A stretch of DNA of 15,647 bases from JABDBK01 sp964453575. GTDB lineage: Bacteria; Pseudomonadota; Gammaproteobacteria; DSM-16500. How positions within the stretch are numbered: position 1 is the first letter of the stretch; every line of letters starts with the position of its first letter. Where the stretch lies: contig CAYVRW010000056.1 of the NCBI GenBank assembly GCA_964453575.1, forward strand, positions 1 to 15,647. The letters are read 5' to 3'. The position numbers were made by a program, and so were the translations under genes. Positions 7,448 through 14,202 of the stretch are shown one piece after another. The notes beneath the pieces are model-generated. The model did no database searches. It worked only from the letters and a program-made list of their open reading frames with translations, and was not told the origin of the DNA.

Positions 7448-8149
7448 ATGAGTAATCTTCACTTTTGCAAACAGTTAAATTCCTCAATCATACCTCATCA
7501 CCTTGATAAATTTAGGGAGAGCACAACCGCCCATGTTTATTGGAAAGATAAAAAAGGTATTTATTTAGATGTGAATGATGTTTATCTAGCTACAAATGAT
7601 TTGAAATCAAACGATATCATTGGTGCGCGAGATTTTGATTTTTCATTTGGCGAAGAGCATGCGCTTTTATTAAGGAGAAATGATCAGGAAGTCATATATA
7701 AAGGCCAACCCAAAACAGCTCTTGAGTCTGTTAAAGTAAAAGACGTGGTATATTATTATCTTAGCCATAAATCACCACTGCGTACTAAAGACGGAAAAAT
7801 TATTGGAATCGTTGGCGTATCATTTCCTATGAATCAGGAAAATGAAATCTTCACTGCTTTACATGAAATGCATACCATAGCCAATATTACTGCAATCAAT
7901 ACATTTGAATTTAGTTCACCATCTTTAACTCAGCGACAATTCGATTGTATTTATTACCTAGTTAAAGGCAAGACTATGAAGGAAACTGCTAAAATATTAG
8001 GATTATCTCCAAAAACCATCGAACATTATTTAGATGCTGTAAAAGCCAAGCTCAACTGCTACACGCGATCGGAGTTAATTGAAAAAGCGCTGCAGTTATC
8101 TGAAATTAAAGAAAAATTAAGCATTGTAAATATTGAAACGGCTCGATAA
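7448..8149 (+). CDS. PAS-LuxR transcription regulator
   Basis: This 233-residue regulator has a PAS-like sensor domain at about residues 25-130 (VYWKDKKGIYLDVND, then IIGARDFDFSF, SHKSPLRTKDGKIIGIVGVS) and a LuxR/GerE helix-turn-helix at 159-215. The latter includes LTQRQFDCIYYLVKGKTMKE and GLSPKTIEHYLDAVKAKL. There is no phospho-acceptor receiver domain and no autoinducer-binding domain, so it is a solo one-component type: the PAS domain would bind a small ligand or cofactor and the HTH DNA. It ends 5 nt from the stop of the convergent paralogue at 8155-8814. The ATG lacks a strong ribosome binding site; no other start fits better. The target genes are unknown. Confidence 0.9.
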   Translation: MSNLHFCKQLNSSIIPHHLDKFRESTTAHVYWKDKKGIYLDVNDVYLATNDLKSNDIIGARDFDFSFGEEHALLLRRNDQEVIYKGQPKTALESVKVKDVVYYYLSHKSPLRTKDGKIIGIVGVSFPMNQENEIFTALHEMHTIANITAINTFEFSSPSLTQRQFDCIYYLVKGKTMKETAKILGLSPKTIEHYLDAVKAKLNCYTRSELIEKALQLSEIKEKLSIVNIETAR

Positions 8150-8154
8150 CAATA

Positions 8155-8814
8155 TTACATTGTTAAAATATAACTAATTAAACTTGCACGCGTAGAACAA
8201 TCTAATTTAATTTTAATCGTATCAATATAATGCTCGACTGTTTTTGGTGAAAGTCCTAATTTTTTACCAATCTCCTTATTCGTAAGTCCCGCAACAACGT
8301 AATAAAGACACGCTAATTGACGATTTGATAATAATTCAGCGAGTTCGACTTTGGATAGAAATATAAAATTCAGCATAGGATAATTAGGGTCATAAAATAA
8401 TGATTCTTGCTGCTCAATCACTACACCGAAAGAAATTACACCTAATACTTCATTTTGTTTAGAAAATAAAGGTGTTTTATGGTTTAAAGCTATATATTTT
8501 TTATTGTTTGCTAGTGTAAATACTTGAGTAAAAAAATGGGTTTTACGGCTTTTCATTACAAACTCATCTATTATTCTAAAGCCCTTTGCTTCATTCGCAA
8601 CTAAAAATGTCATATCAAAATCAGTTTTACCTAAAAGATCTGAGCTTGTATTTAAACCCGCATCTTGCCACACTCGATCATTACTCCGGAGGTATTTACC
8701 ATTCAAATCTTTGCAATGAATATGGATTGGCATTGATTCAAATATATCAAGAGATGTATCACAAATGGCGTCGACATCAGTCATTCCTGCAATCTTTTGA
8801 AAAATGGGTAGCAT
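8155..8814 (-). CDS. PAS-LuxR transcription regulator (paralogue)
   Basis: This 219-residue protein has the same layout as its convergent neighbour. A PAS-like domain occupies about residues 25-135 (IHIHCKDLNGKYLRSND, LLGKTDFDMTF, NHKTPLFSKQNEVLGVISFG) and a LuxR HTH 162-217 (LSNRQLACLYYVVAGLTNKE, GLSPKTVEHYIDTIKIKL). The HTH recognition helix GLSPKT(V/I)EHY is almost identical in the pair, so they may bind the same or similar sites, while the PAS domains have diverged. The start is supported by AGAGG 7 nt upstream. Its upstream region contains several inverted repeats and may be autoregulated or controlled by the neighbouring regulators. Confidence 0.9.
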   Translation of the reverse strand: MLPIFQKIAGMTDVDAICDTSLDIFESMPIHIHCKDLNGKYLRSNDRVWQDAGLNTSSDLLGKTDFDMTFLVANEAKGFRIIDEFVMKSRKTHFFTQVFTLANNKKYIALNHKTPLFSKQNEVLGVISFGVVIEQQESLFYDPNYPMLNFIFLSKVELAELLSNRQLACLYYVVAGLTNKEIGKKLGLSPKTVEHYIDTIKIKLDCSTRASLISYILTM

Positions 8815-9045
8815 TTAAAAACCTCTAAAATCTCTATTTAAATGGAGATATGAAACTTTATCTCCATGGAGTTGATTCGTTTCGTAGCATAAACCACGTA
8901 AATTTAGATCATAAATTGTAGTTTATCTTACGTAATGATTATTAAGAGAACATTAAATTGATGTCACATTGAAACGGAATCGTTTAATTTGAGTAAAATA
9001 TACCCATATCCTTTAGTGCAGGCAATTAGGGTGTTTAAAATAAAG
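8815..9045. promoter_or_regulatory. Control region with three inverted repeats upstream of PAS-LuxR gene
   Basis: This 231-bp gap follows the hypothetical gene and precedes the PAS-LuxR gene, both on the minus strand. It holds, first, a hairpin with 9-bp perfect arms ATGGAGATA and TATCTCCAT and an 8-nt loop at 8842-8867, 15 nt from the AGAGG ribosome binding site and so likely in the mRNA leader. Second, CCACGTAA at 8895-8902 faces the palindrome TTACGTAA at 8928-8935, resembling the ACGTA/TACGT element at 1011-1024. Third, AAACG-gaat-CGTTT lies at 8972-8985. No canonical promoter or intrinsic terminator for the upstream gene was recognised. Confidence 0.45.
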
Positions 9046-9879
9046 TCAATTACTGTTAATTTTTTCTTGTAGCTTGCTGCAAATGGTATATCGATCTTTT
9101 ATATGTAATTTATCAAATTCTATCTTGTTGTTAAAAAAATTATTAAGAGTCTTGGACCTAGACATAGCAAAAAGCATTTCAGGCTCATTACAATCAAACT
9201 TTTCAAATAAGGCATCTATTGCCAATGAATCTAAAACTACAAATTGTTCATGTTTATTTGTGAAATAATTTAAAATAGTTGTCGGTAATGTAGCTGCTTT
9301 TTCTTCAACTAATTTAGCAGTTTTTTTCGCAGAGGCTGTAATCTCATCCAATTTGTAAATGCCGAAAGGATCTTGTCCATTTGCTTCTCTTATCTTATTA
9401 ATTAATGCTACTTTATTTTTTAATTCATCCAGATTTAAATTCATTTTATATAAGGCAATGGTTTTTACATAACATAAATTCCAATCAGCGTTTCTATGAG
9501 ACACATAATGTTGAGATAATTCAAATTCTTCTAGGGAAATAATATTATGCGTCTCGCTTTTTATCATACTTCCAAGGCTTTGTACGATAGTATTTTTGCA
9601 CTTTTGAAGTGGTAAATTATCTCCAATAGAAGCTTGTAATTGTATTGCACCATTTGCATTTTTATCCGTGTTTAATCCTGGTATACCTAATACAAAATAT
9701 CCACACTCTGGTATCTTAAAAATGGTGATGATGCCATGGCAAAGATCGACTTCTACCTCTTCTGGTTTTCCTTGATAATCTAAAATAACTTCATTTTGAT
9801 CTATGGTTGGTTTATCTTTCGATAAGCCATTTAAGACTTTAACACAGTTGAATTCAGTTTTTGTGAGAGCGCTAAGCAT
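9046..9879 (-). CDS. Hypothetical protein, 277 residues
   Basis: I do not recognise this protein. It is soluble, with no signal peptide or membrane segment. The N-terminal half (about 28-130) is rich in beta-forming segments, with VILDYQGKPEEVEVDLCHGI and IFKIPECGYFVLGIPGL. The C-terminal half is mainly charged alpha helix, with an Ala/Lys-rich run ITASAKKTAKLVEEKAA at about 180-196. The start is well supported by GAGG 5 nt before the ATG. It is divergent from the GNAT at 10059 across 179 bp and stands alone as a transcription unit or leads into the PAS-LuxR gene 231 bp downstream. In a Legionellales-like setting an effector or lineage-specific protein is possible, but this is a guess. Confidence 0.85.
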   Translation of the reverse strand: MLSALTKTEFNCVKVLNGLSKDKPTIDQNEVILDYQGKPEEVEVDLCHGIITIFKIPECGYFVLGIPGLNTDKNANGAIQLQASIGDNLPLQKCKNTIVQSLGSMIKSETHNIISLEEFELSQHYVSHRNADWNLCYVKTIALYKMNLNLDELKNKVALINKIREANGQDPFGIYKLDEITASAKKTAKLVEEKAATLPTTILNYFTNKHEQFVVLDSLAIDALFEKFDCNEPEMLFAMSRSKTLNNFFNNKIEFDKLHIKDRYTICSKLQEKINSN

Positions 9880-10058
9880 TACATCCTCTTTCTTACAATA
9901 TTAGTTATAAAACGATCATGATAATAATCTATACGAACGTACTGTTAATTATATAAAAATTATACACCAGATCAAGTATTATGCATAGGGGGTAAATCCC
10001 GAAAAGGAGATTAATTTGATACAATATCAAATACATTTGAATCGGTAGGAAATATAAC
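9880..10058. promoter_or_regulatory. Divergent control region with a TTTGATA-caa-TATCAAA operator-like repeat
   Basis: This region separates the hypothetical gene (minus) from the GNAT gene (plus). A perfect 7-bp inverted repeat, TTTGATA-caa-TATCAAA, occupies 10015-10031, ending 27 nt before the GNAT ATG. A TACAAT hexamer (10020-10025) lies inside it, so a protein bound there could block a promoter. A second short inverted repeat, TACG-aa-CGTA, is at 9932-9941. The GNAT ribosome binding site AGGA lies 8 nt before its ATG. No reliable -35 was found for either gene. Confidence 0.4.
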
Positions 10059-10841
10059 ATGTTTCAGACTAAAAAATCCCATCACGTAAATCCGTTGCGC
10101 CACAAAGTAGATTTTAAAATGGATGATGCATTACATATTAATGTGACCACTGAACGCCTAATTATTAGTTCAATGACGTCAGAGGATGAAAAAGACTGCA
10201 TCAAATTGCTAGGTGATGCTGAAGTAATGAAAAAATTTAACACCGGCATTCCTTATGATGAAGCAAAAACAAAAGAGCGTATAGCAACATGGAGCGCTCG
10301 CTGGAAAAGACACGATCCATTTAACTTCTATACTATTCGTGATAAAAACTCGAATGAATTCATGGGAATGATAGGGATTGGATATTCGATTCCGGGCGAA
10401 TCCGAATTATCTTATGCGATTCACAAAGAATTTTGGGGGCAAAAATTCGGTACTGAAGCAGCCGATGCTATGGTTCACACGCTTATTCCAAGATTAATGT
10501 TACGCGGTTATCATCTGTTACATGATCCTTTAAAAAAACTTATAGCGACAGCTCGTGTAGATAATCCTGCATCGCAAAAAATATTGCATCATGTGGGTTT
10601 TCAAATGGAAAATGAGGTTTATAAATACGATGCATTGCGTTTTTCATTTGGTCTACCTGCAAAGCAAGTGAGAAATGAATACCATCATTTTTTTATGCAG
10701 CGGGATAAAAAATTGCGTCGTCACGAACATGATGAAATCATAAGTACAGACGTTGATGTCACTGATGACGCTATGGCTGATAGTTCTTTTGGCCAGCAGT
10801 CCTATACGGCTCATTCAATTATCTCGCGGCTACGAAAATAG
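10059..10841 (+). CDS. GNAT acetyltransferase, RimJ/RimL type
   Basis: This 260-residue protein matches the RimJ/RimL branch of GNAT N-acetyltransferases. TERLIISSM at 31-39 is the first strand, FWGQKFGTEA at 125-134 is the acetyl-CoA pyrophosphate loop (Q128, G131), and ARVDNPASQKILHHVGF at 165-181 is the characteristic family end motif. It should acetylate an amino group of a small molecule or of a protein N-terminus. It is longer than usual (about 170-190): there is an N-terminal extension of about 28 residues and a charged His/Asp-rich tail after residue 210. The ATG at 10059 has AGGA 8 nt upstream; a start at residue 21 would give a shorter protein but has no better site. Its last 12 nt overlap the convergent APH gene. 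Confidence 0.9.
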   Translation: MFQTKKSHHVNPLRHKVDFKMDDALHINVTTERLIISSMTSEDEKDCIKLLGDAEVMKKFNTGIPYDEAKTKERIATWSARWKRHDPFNFYTIRDKNSNEFMGMIGIGYSIPGESELSYAIHKEFWGQKFGTEAADAMVHTLIPRLMLRGYHLLHDPLKKLIATARVDNPASQKILHHVGFQMENEVYKYDALRFSFGLPAKQVRNEYHHFFMQRDKKLRRHEHDEIISTDVDVTDDAMADSSFGQQSYTAHSIISRLRK

Positions 10842-11846
10842 AAAACTTTTGCCATTACATTCTTTCAATAAATCCTGAAATGGATGCACTGATGAATTTG
10901 TGCCGCTATGCTCAAACCGAGAAATTAAAGCAATTAAATAATCGGCTGAAGCAGAAACAACTTCATATTCTTGTGGTGTAAATGAACGCCCACGATAGGT
11001 TTCGTATTCTGCAACAAAGGCTCTTCCTTCCTCCGGAGTGGGTGTAACCTTATTCCCAGATTCCCAATCTGCCGTAAATTGTGCAGCAGCTCGGCCTACC
11101 ATCTCTGGTTCAGACATGGATCCTAAGGAATCCCAGTCAAAAACGCCAACCAGTTTTTTATCTTTAAAAATAGTATTTTTTACATCCCAATCACAATGAG
11201 CAAGTTGGTGCGGAAAGTTATAATTATTGATAATTTTTCTCGCTTGTTTTGCATGATTTGTTATCCAACCTGCGCCGCGACTCGTTTTCTTAATATCAAA
11301 CATAACATTGTGAGGAACCGGCCAAAGTTTGCCTTGCATGGATTCTTGCATAAATGTTTTGATAGGTTTGAACTGATGCTTCTTTACAATATCGGTAAAT
11401 TTAGCAAGATATTTTGCAAGCTCTGCTCGAATTGAAGGATTATGCGAATTTTCTTTTTCACCATCAATAAAATTATACAATCCAGCATGGGTATTATGAA
11501 AAGTAAAAATGGGGCTAATAGGGCAGGGTGCGGGATAATGTTCATTAACAAAAATTTGCTGTATGCGATTCATTTCATCTAAATAAATACGAGAATTTTT
11601 TCTATTATAAATTTTTAATATGACCTTTTGTCCGGATGTTAATAAAAATCCAAAAACAGCACCTATGCAGGGGGCTAAGAAAAGAATTTTTTCAATATCA
11701 TCTCTTAGAAAAGGCGATACTGTTTGATTGATGAATTCTGACATTTTATGAGAATCAGTTGTGCCTAAAATATCATGGACAATATTTCGAATGTCGATAT
11801 CATCTGCTAAATAAGGCGTTAAAAATTCATGAAATATTTCTTTCAT
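10830..11846 (-). CDS. APH-family phosphotransferase, last gene of the operon
   Basis: Starting at the ATG at 11846 the protein has 338 residues; that start has GGAAAG a few bases upstream. An ATG at 11861 would add 5 residues but has no ribosome binding site. The kinase hallmarks are intact: K78 in VILKIYNR for nucleotide binding, AHCDWDVKNTIF with catalytic D219 and N224, and VFDWDSLG with D237. It should phosphorylate a hydroxyl group on a small molecule. The N-terminal 60 residues are longer than in standard APH proteins and hold an extra helical region. It follows a GNAT gene closely and ends in a 12-nt tail overlap with the convergent RimL-like gene, leaving no room for a terminator. 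Confidence 0.88.
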   Translation of the reverse strand: MKEIFHEFLTPYLADDIDIRNIVHDILGTTDSHKMSEFINQTVSPFLRDDIEKILFLAPCIGAVFGFLLTSGQKVILKIYNRKNSRIYLDEMNRIQQIFVNEHYPAPCPISPIFTFHNTHAGLYNFIDGEKENSHNPSIRAELAKYLAKFTDIVKKHQFKPIKTFMQESMQGKLWPVPHNVMFDIKKTSRGAGWITNHAKQARKIINNYNFPHQLAHCDWDVKNTIFKDKKLVGVFDWDSLGSMSEPEMVGRAAAQFTADWESGNKVTPTPEEGRAFVAEYETYRGRSFTPQEYEVVSASADYLIALISRFEHSGTNSSVHPFQDLLKECNGKSFLFS

Positions 11847-11867
11847 AGTTAGTCTTTCCATGTAATT

Positions 11868-12518
11868 TTATATAAATTTTTTAAAAACAATTTTATTTTC
11901 ATTATCATTTTGATTAGGTGATCGGATAAGTTGGATGCCTACATATCCTTGATCAGTAAGATCCTTCATTTTTTCATATTCCGTACAAATGACTTCGCGA
12001 CTATCAGTGGCTGTGCCAGGTTCCTTAGACAGCAAATTTTTTTCCATGATGAAACGATAGCTATCAGGATATTCAGCCCCAAAATGAGAAGCGAGAGCAC
12101 ATTGAATAATTTGATATCCGTCTTTCAAATAGGCACTCACTGCTCTTCCATTGAGAGGGATAACAATAAGCCTACATGAGTTTAATGTATGTTCTTTTGC
12201 TTTTTCATCTGCTAAACGTAAAATCCATTGAATAAGACCCATGCCTTGAAAATTTGGTTTAATGGCAAGACCTGAAATATAGAGATGACTGGGTTTTAGC
12301 TCAAACCAATAATAGCCCGCCACATTATTATCTACAAATATCCAATTCAATGCGTCTTTTCTCGATAGGGCTTGATCGAGGTCGTGTAGAGTTAAGGAAG
12401 GAGGTAAATGTTCTTTAGAAATACCTAGCTCAGTCAACGCATTCATTAAATATTGATTATCAAAATCAATAACATCGTTAAGTTCATTTTTAGATACGGA
12501 TTTTGATACAAATTGCAT
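11868..12518 (-). CDS. GNAT acetyltransferase (operon gene 4)
   Basis: In this 216-residue protein residues about 55-160 form a GNAT core. WIFVDNNVAGYYWFEL is strands 2-3, LYISGLAIKPNFQGMGLIQW (79-98) holds the acetyl-CoA loop Q91-G-M-G94, and residues about 112-145 include the AVSAYLKDGYQI helix-strand typical of motif B. After the core comes an unusual C-terminal region of about 50 residues (TEYEKMKDLTDQGYVGIQLI) that I cannot assign. The start has GGAG 5 nt upstream. It lies 42 nt after the nucleotidyltransferase and a few bases before the APH gene on the same strand, so it is most likely co-transcribed. A TATTAT-like -10 in the 42-nt gap may give an extra internal promoter. Confidence 0.87.
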   Translation of the reverse strand: MQFVSKSVSKNELNDVIDFDNQYLMNALTELGISKEHLPPSLTLHDLDQALSRKDALNWIFVDNNVAGYYWFELKPSHLYISGLAIKPNFQGMGLIQWILRLADEKAKEHTLNSCRLIVIPLNGRAVSAYLKDGYQIIQCALASHFGAEYPDSYRFIMEKNLLSKEPGTATDSREVICTEYEKMKDLTDQGYVGIQLIRSPNQNDNENKIVFKKFI

Positions 12519-12560
12519 GCTAACTCCAGTTGTTCATTACGCTTTCCAAGGCTATAATAT

Positions 12561-13193
12561 TTAAAGTTCTTTTACACAAGAAATTAAGGTTTTAAGTTCG
12601 TTTAATGAAGCATCTGGCTTTAATGCTTCATCAAATGCCATATACGTTTTCGAATCATTGTTCTTTAACCACTGAAAACTTTCTTTAGGGCCTAGATACC
12701 ATAAATCACGTAATTTAAAATAACATTCAAGTAAATCATATAGAAGCCAATGTCTACGAAAATGACCTTCAATGTCTTGTTGTTTTGCACGATCAAACAT
12801 TTTCATGACCCATGTATTGATTTCATGTTTTTCCCAAGCAGGAGTATTTGATGGTCCATCTCGAAATAATGATTTTACTTTATTAAGAAGGTCATCGCCT
12901 ATATTATTTTTTTGGCATAAAACTATACCATCTTTAATACGGATTAATGAAGTATCAACATGTTGGGAAATGCTTTCCGGATAAATAAAAATATCCAAAT
13001 AAAAACCTTCTATATAACGACAATCACGTTCCATCTCACCTTTTTCACGTAATGCAATAATATCATAATCGCTTGTATCAGTAGCTTCACTACGAGCACG
13101 AGAGCCATATAAAATAATGGTGTGACATTGATAATGTTTAATAAGATCATCCACTATGATATTTAATATTGGATCATTGTTTTGTGGTTTCAT
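12561..13193 (-). CDS. Nucleotidyltransferase-domain protein (pol beta superfamily)
   Basis: This 210-residue protein has a minimal nucleotidyltransferase domain at its N-terminus. GSRAR at 30-34, the metal pair D42-Y-D44, and a third carboxylate D67 in FYLDIFIY together make the GS-x10-DxD active site. Residues about 120-175 form a helical region (HFRRHWLLYDLLECYFKLRD) as in kanamycin and related nucleotidyltransferases. It would transfer a nucleoside monophosphate from an NTP to a small molecule or protein. Its ATG overlaps the TGA of the preceding GNAT gene (ATGA), which shows tight coupling. An antitoxin-type MNT role is possible for the fold, but there is no HEPN partner next to it. Confidence 0.88.
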   Translation of the reverse strand: MKPQNNDPILNIIVDDLIKHYQCHTIILYGSRARSEATDTSDYDIIALREKGEMERDCRYIEGFYLDIFIYPESISQHVDTSLIRIKDGIVLCQKNNIGDDLLNKVKSLFRDGPSNTPAWEKHEINTWVMKMFDRAKQQDIEGHFRRHWLLYDLLECYFKLRDLWYLGPKESFQWLKNNDSKTYMAFDEALKPDASLNELKTLISCVKEL

Positions 13194-13729
13194 ATATTAT
13201 TCGCTTGTCTAAAAGTATTAAATCTAAAAACATTTCGCAAGTAATTATCTACTTTAATAGTATATTCATCAACATCACTCGTATATTTATTAATAACTGA
13301 CCGCCAAAATCGATATGCGCCTTCATTGCCAGGTATGACCGTGATTTCCCATGTGCCTTGATAGCGATCGAAGCATTGATAAGCAACATATTTACCTATT
13401 CCTTTATGGGTGAATTTTCGTAAAATAAAAAACTGTGCTATGTTATAATCAACAGTACTGTCAGTTCCGTTTTTATCAATAATAACAAAGCCCGCTATTT
13501 CATCCTGATAATAAATAAAGTAGGGGATTGCATTGCGGTCTTCCCAATATTTTTTGAAATTGATACCCGAATCATATAATCCATCATCCCCAATTTCCCA
13601 ACCTTTCTCATGTCCGAAATATTCAGTAATATCGTAGATATAAAAACGTGACATGTTTTGCATAATAGGCATTTGTTCTATGGTTGCAGGTACAAGCTTA
13701 ATCTTGTCATAATCTATCATATCTTTCAT
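13190..13729 (-). CDS. GNAT acetyltransferase (operon gene 2)
   Basis: This 179-residue protein has a compact GNAT fold. PYFIYYQDEIAGFVIIDK at 69-86 gives strands 2-3, FFILRKFTHKGIGKYVA at 100-116 includes the acetyl-CoA loop (G110, G112), and WEITVIPGNEGAYRFWRSVI at 127-146 is the classic N-x-x-A-x-x-F/W end motif. The usual Gln/Arg at the beginning of the loop is Thr107. It resembles the group annotated as putative acetyltransferases rather than the RimL type. Both ends overlap neighbours by ATGA: its start with the VOC stop and its stop with the nucleotidyltransferase start, so the three genes are translated as a coupled unit. Confidence 0.88.
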   Translation of the reverse strand: MKDMIDYDKIKLVPATIEQMPIMQNMSRFYIYDITEYFGHEKGWEIGDDGLYDSGINFKKYWEDRNAIPYFIYYQDEIAGFVIIDKNGTDSTVDYNIAQFFILRKFTHKGIGKYVAYQCFDRYQGTWEITVIPGNEGAYRFWRSVINKYTSDVDEYTIKVDNYLRNVFRFNTFRQANNI

Positions 13730-14136
13730 TTTTTTTCACCTAGGGATTGAGCAAAGCGAAGCATATAACCATCAGGATCCAAAACTATAAATTGTCGATT
13801 ACCAATCTCGACATCATTAGCGCGATACCATTGTTCTTCGATAGGCAAGAAAATGTTAGCTCCAGCCTTTTGAACACGATCGTACAGCTCATCCACTTTA
13901 TTTGTCATTATTTGCAGATTTATTCCTCTTCCGAACGGCGTTTCCATTGGGCCCGTTATCCATGTTCTTTTATGATTGTTTATTTCATCAAGCATGATTC
14001 TTGAACCTTCAAGTTCAAGCATAGCGAATCCTGCTTCTTCACGTTGATACTGAATATTGAAGCCAAGAATTGTAGTATAAAAAAGTAAACTTTTATTGAT
14101 ATTGGTGCAACAAAGCTCTGGTATTAGTGATGTCAT
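13726..14136 (-). CDS. VOC-fold protein (glyoxalase/bleomycin-resistance family)
   Basis: This 136-residue protein has a paired beta-alpha-beta-beta-beta VOC fold. PELCCTNINKSLLFYTTILGF at 6-26 is the first module; residues 70-136 are the second, including GINLQIMTNKVDELYDRVQKAGA and RQFIVLDPDGYMLRF. The family includes glyoxalases, dioxygenases and drug-sequestering resistance proteins; the single-domain type ending in DPDGYMLRF is often annotated as bleomycin resistance. Binding, not catalysis, may be its job, and no metal set is obvious. It is the first gene of the operon; AAGG stands 9 nt before its ATG. A perfect palindrome GTCATATGAC (14132-14141) spans the start codon. Confidence 0.88.
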   Translation of the reverse strand: MTSLIPELCCTNINKSLLFYTTILGFNIQYQREEAGFAMLELEGSRIMLDEINNHKRTWITGPMETPFGRGINLQIMTNKVDELYDRVQKAGANIFLPIEEQWYRANDVEIGNRQFIVLDPDGYMLRFAQSLGEKK

Positions 14137-14202
14137 ATGACTTGGCCTTATTTTTCAACTATAATTCTATCATTCGATTTGATCATTTCAAAAGGAAATT
14201 TA
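14137..14202. promoter_or_regulatory. Interleaved divergent promoters of the VOC operon and the APH-like gene
   Basis: On the plus strand -35 ATGACT (14137-14142), a 17-bp spacer and a perfect -10 TATAAT (14160-14165) would start transcription near 14172 for the kinase at 14203. On the minus strand -35 TTGAAA (14191-14186), a 16-bp spacer and -10 TAGAAT (14169-14164) would start near 14157 for the operon. The two -10 boxes share bases 14164-14165, so the same polymerase footprint covers both and only one can be occupied at a time. The boxes are read directly; the activity is inferred. Confidence 0.5.

Noticed and set aside
8586..8828. Plus-strand 80-codon frame opposite the PAS-LuxR gene
   Set aside because: It is fully antisense to a well-supported gene, with no ribosome binding site and no family features.
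12561..13729. Nucleotidyltransferase as antitoxin of a MNT/HEPN toxin-antitoxin pair
   Set aside because: The neighbours are GNAT genes and no HEPN protein with an R-x4-6-H motif is adjacent. The helical C-terminal region fits drug nucleotidyltransferases.
14132..14141. Perfect palindrome GTCATATGAC over the VOC start codon as an operator
   Set aside because: It is downstream of the predicted start of transcription, is built partly from the start codon, and has no second copy in the window.
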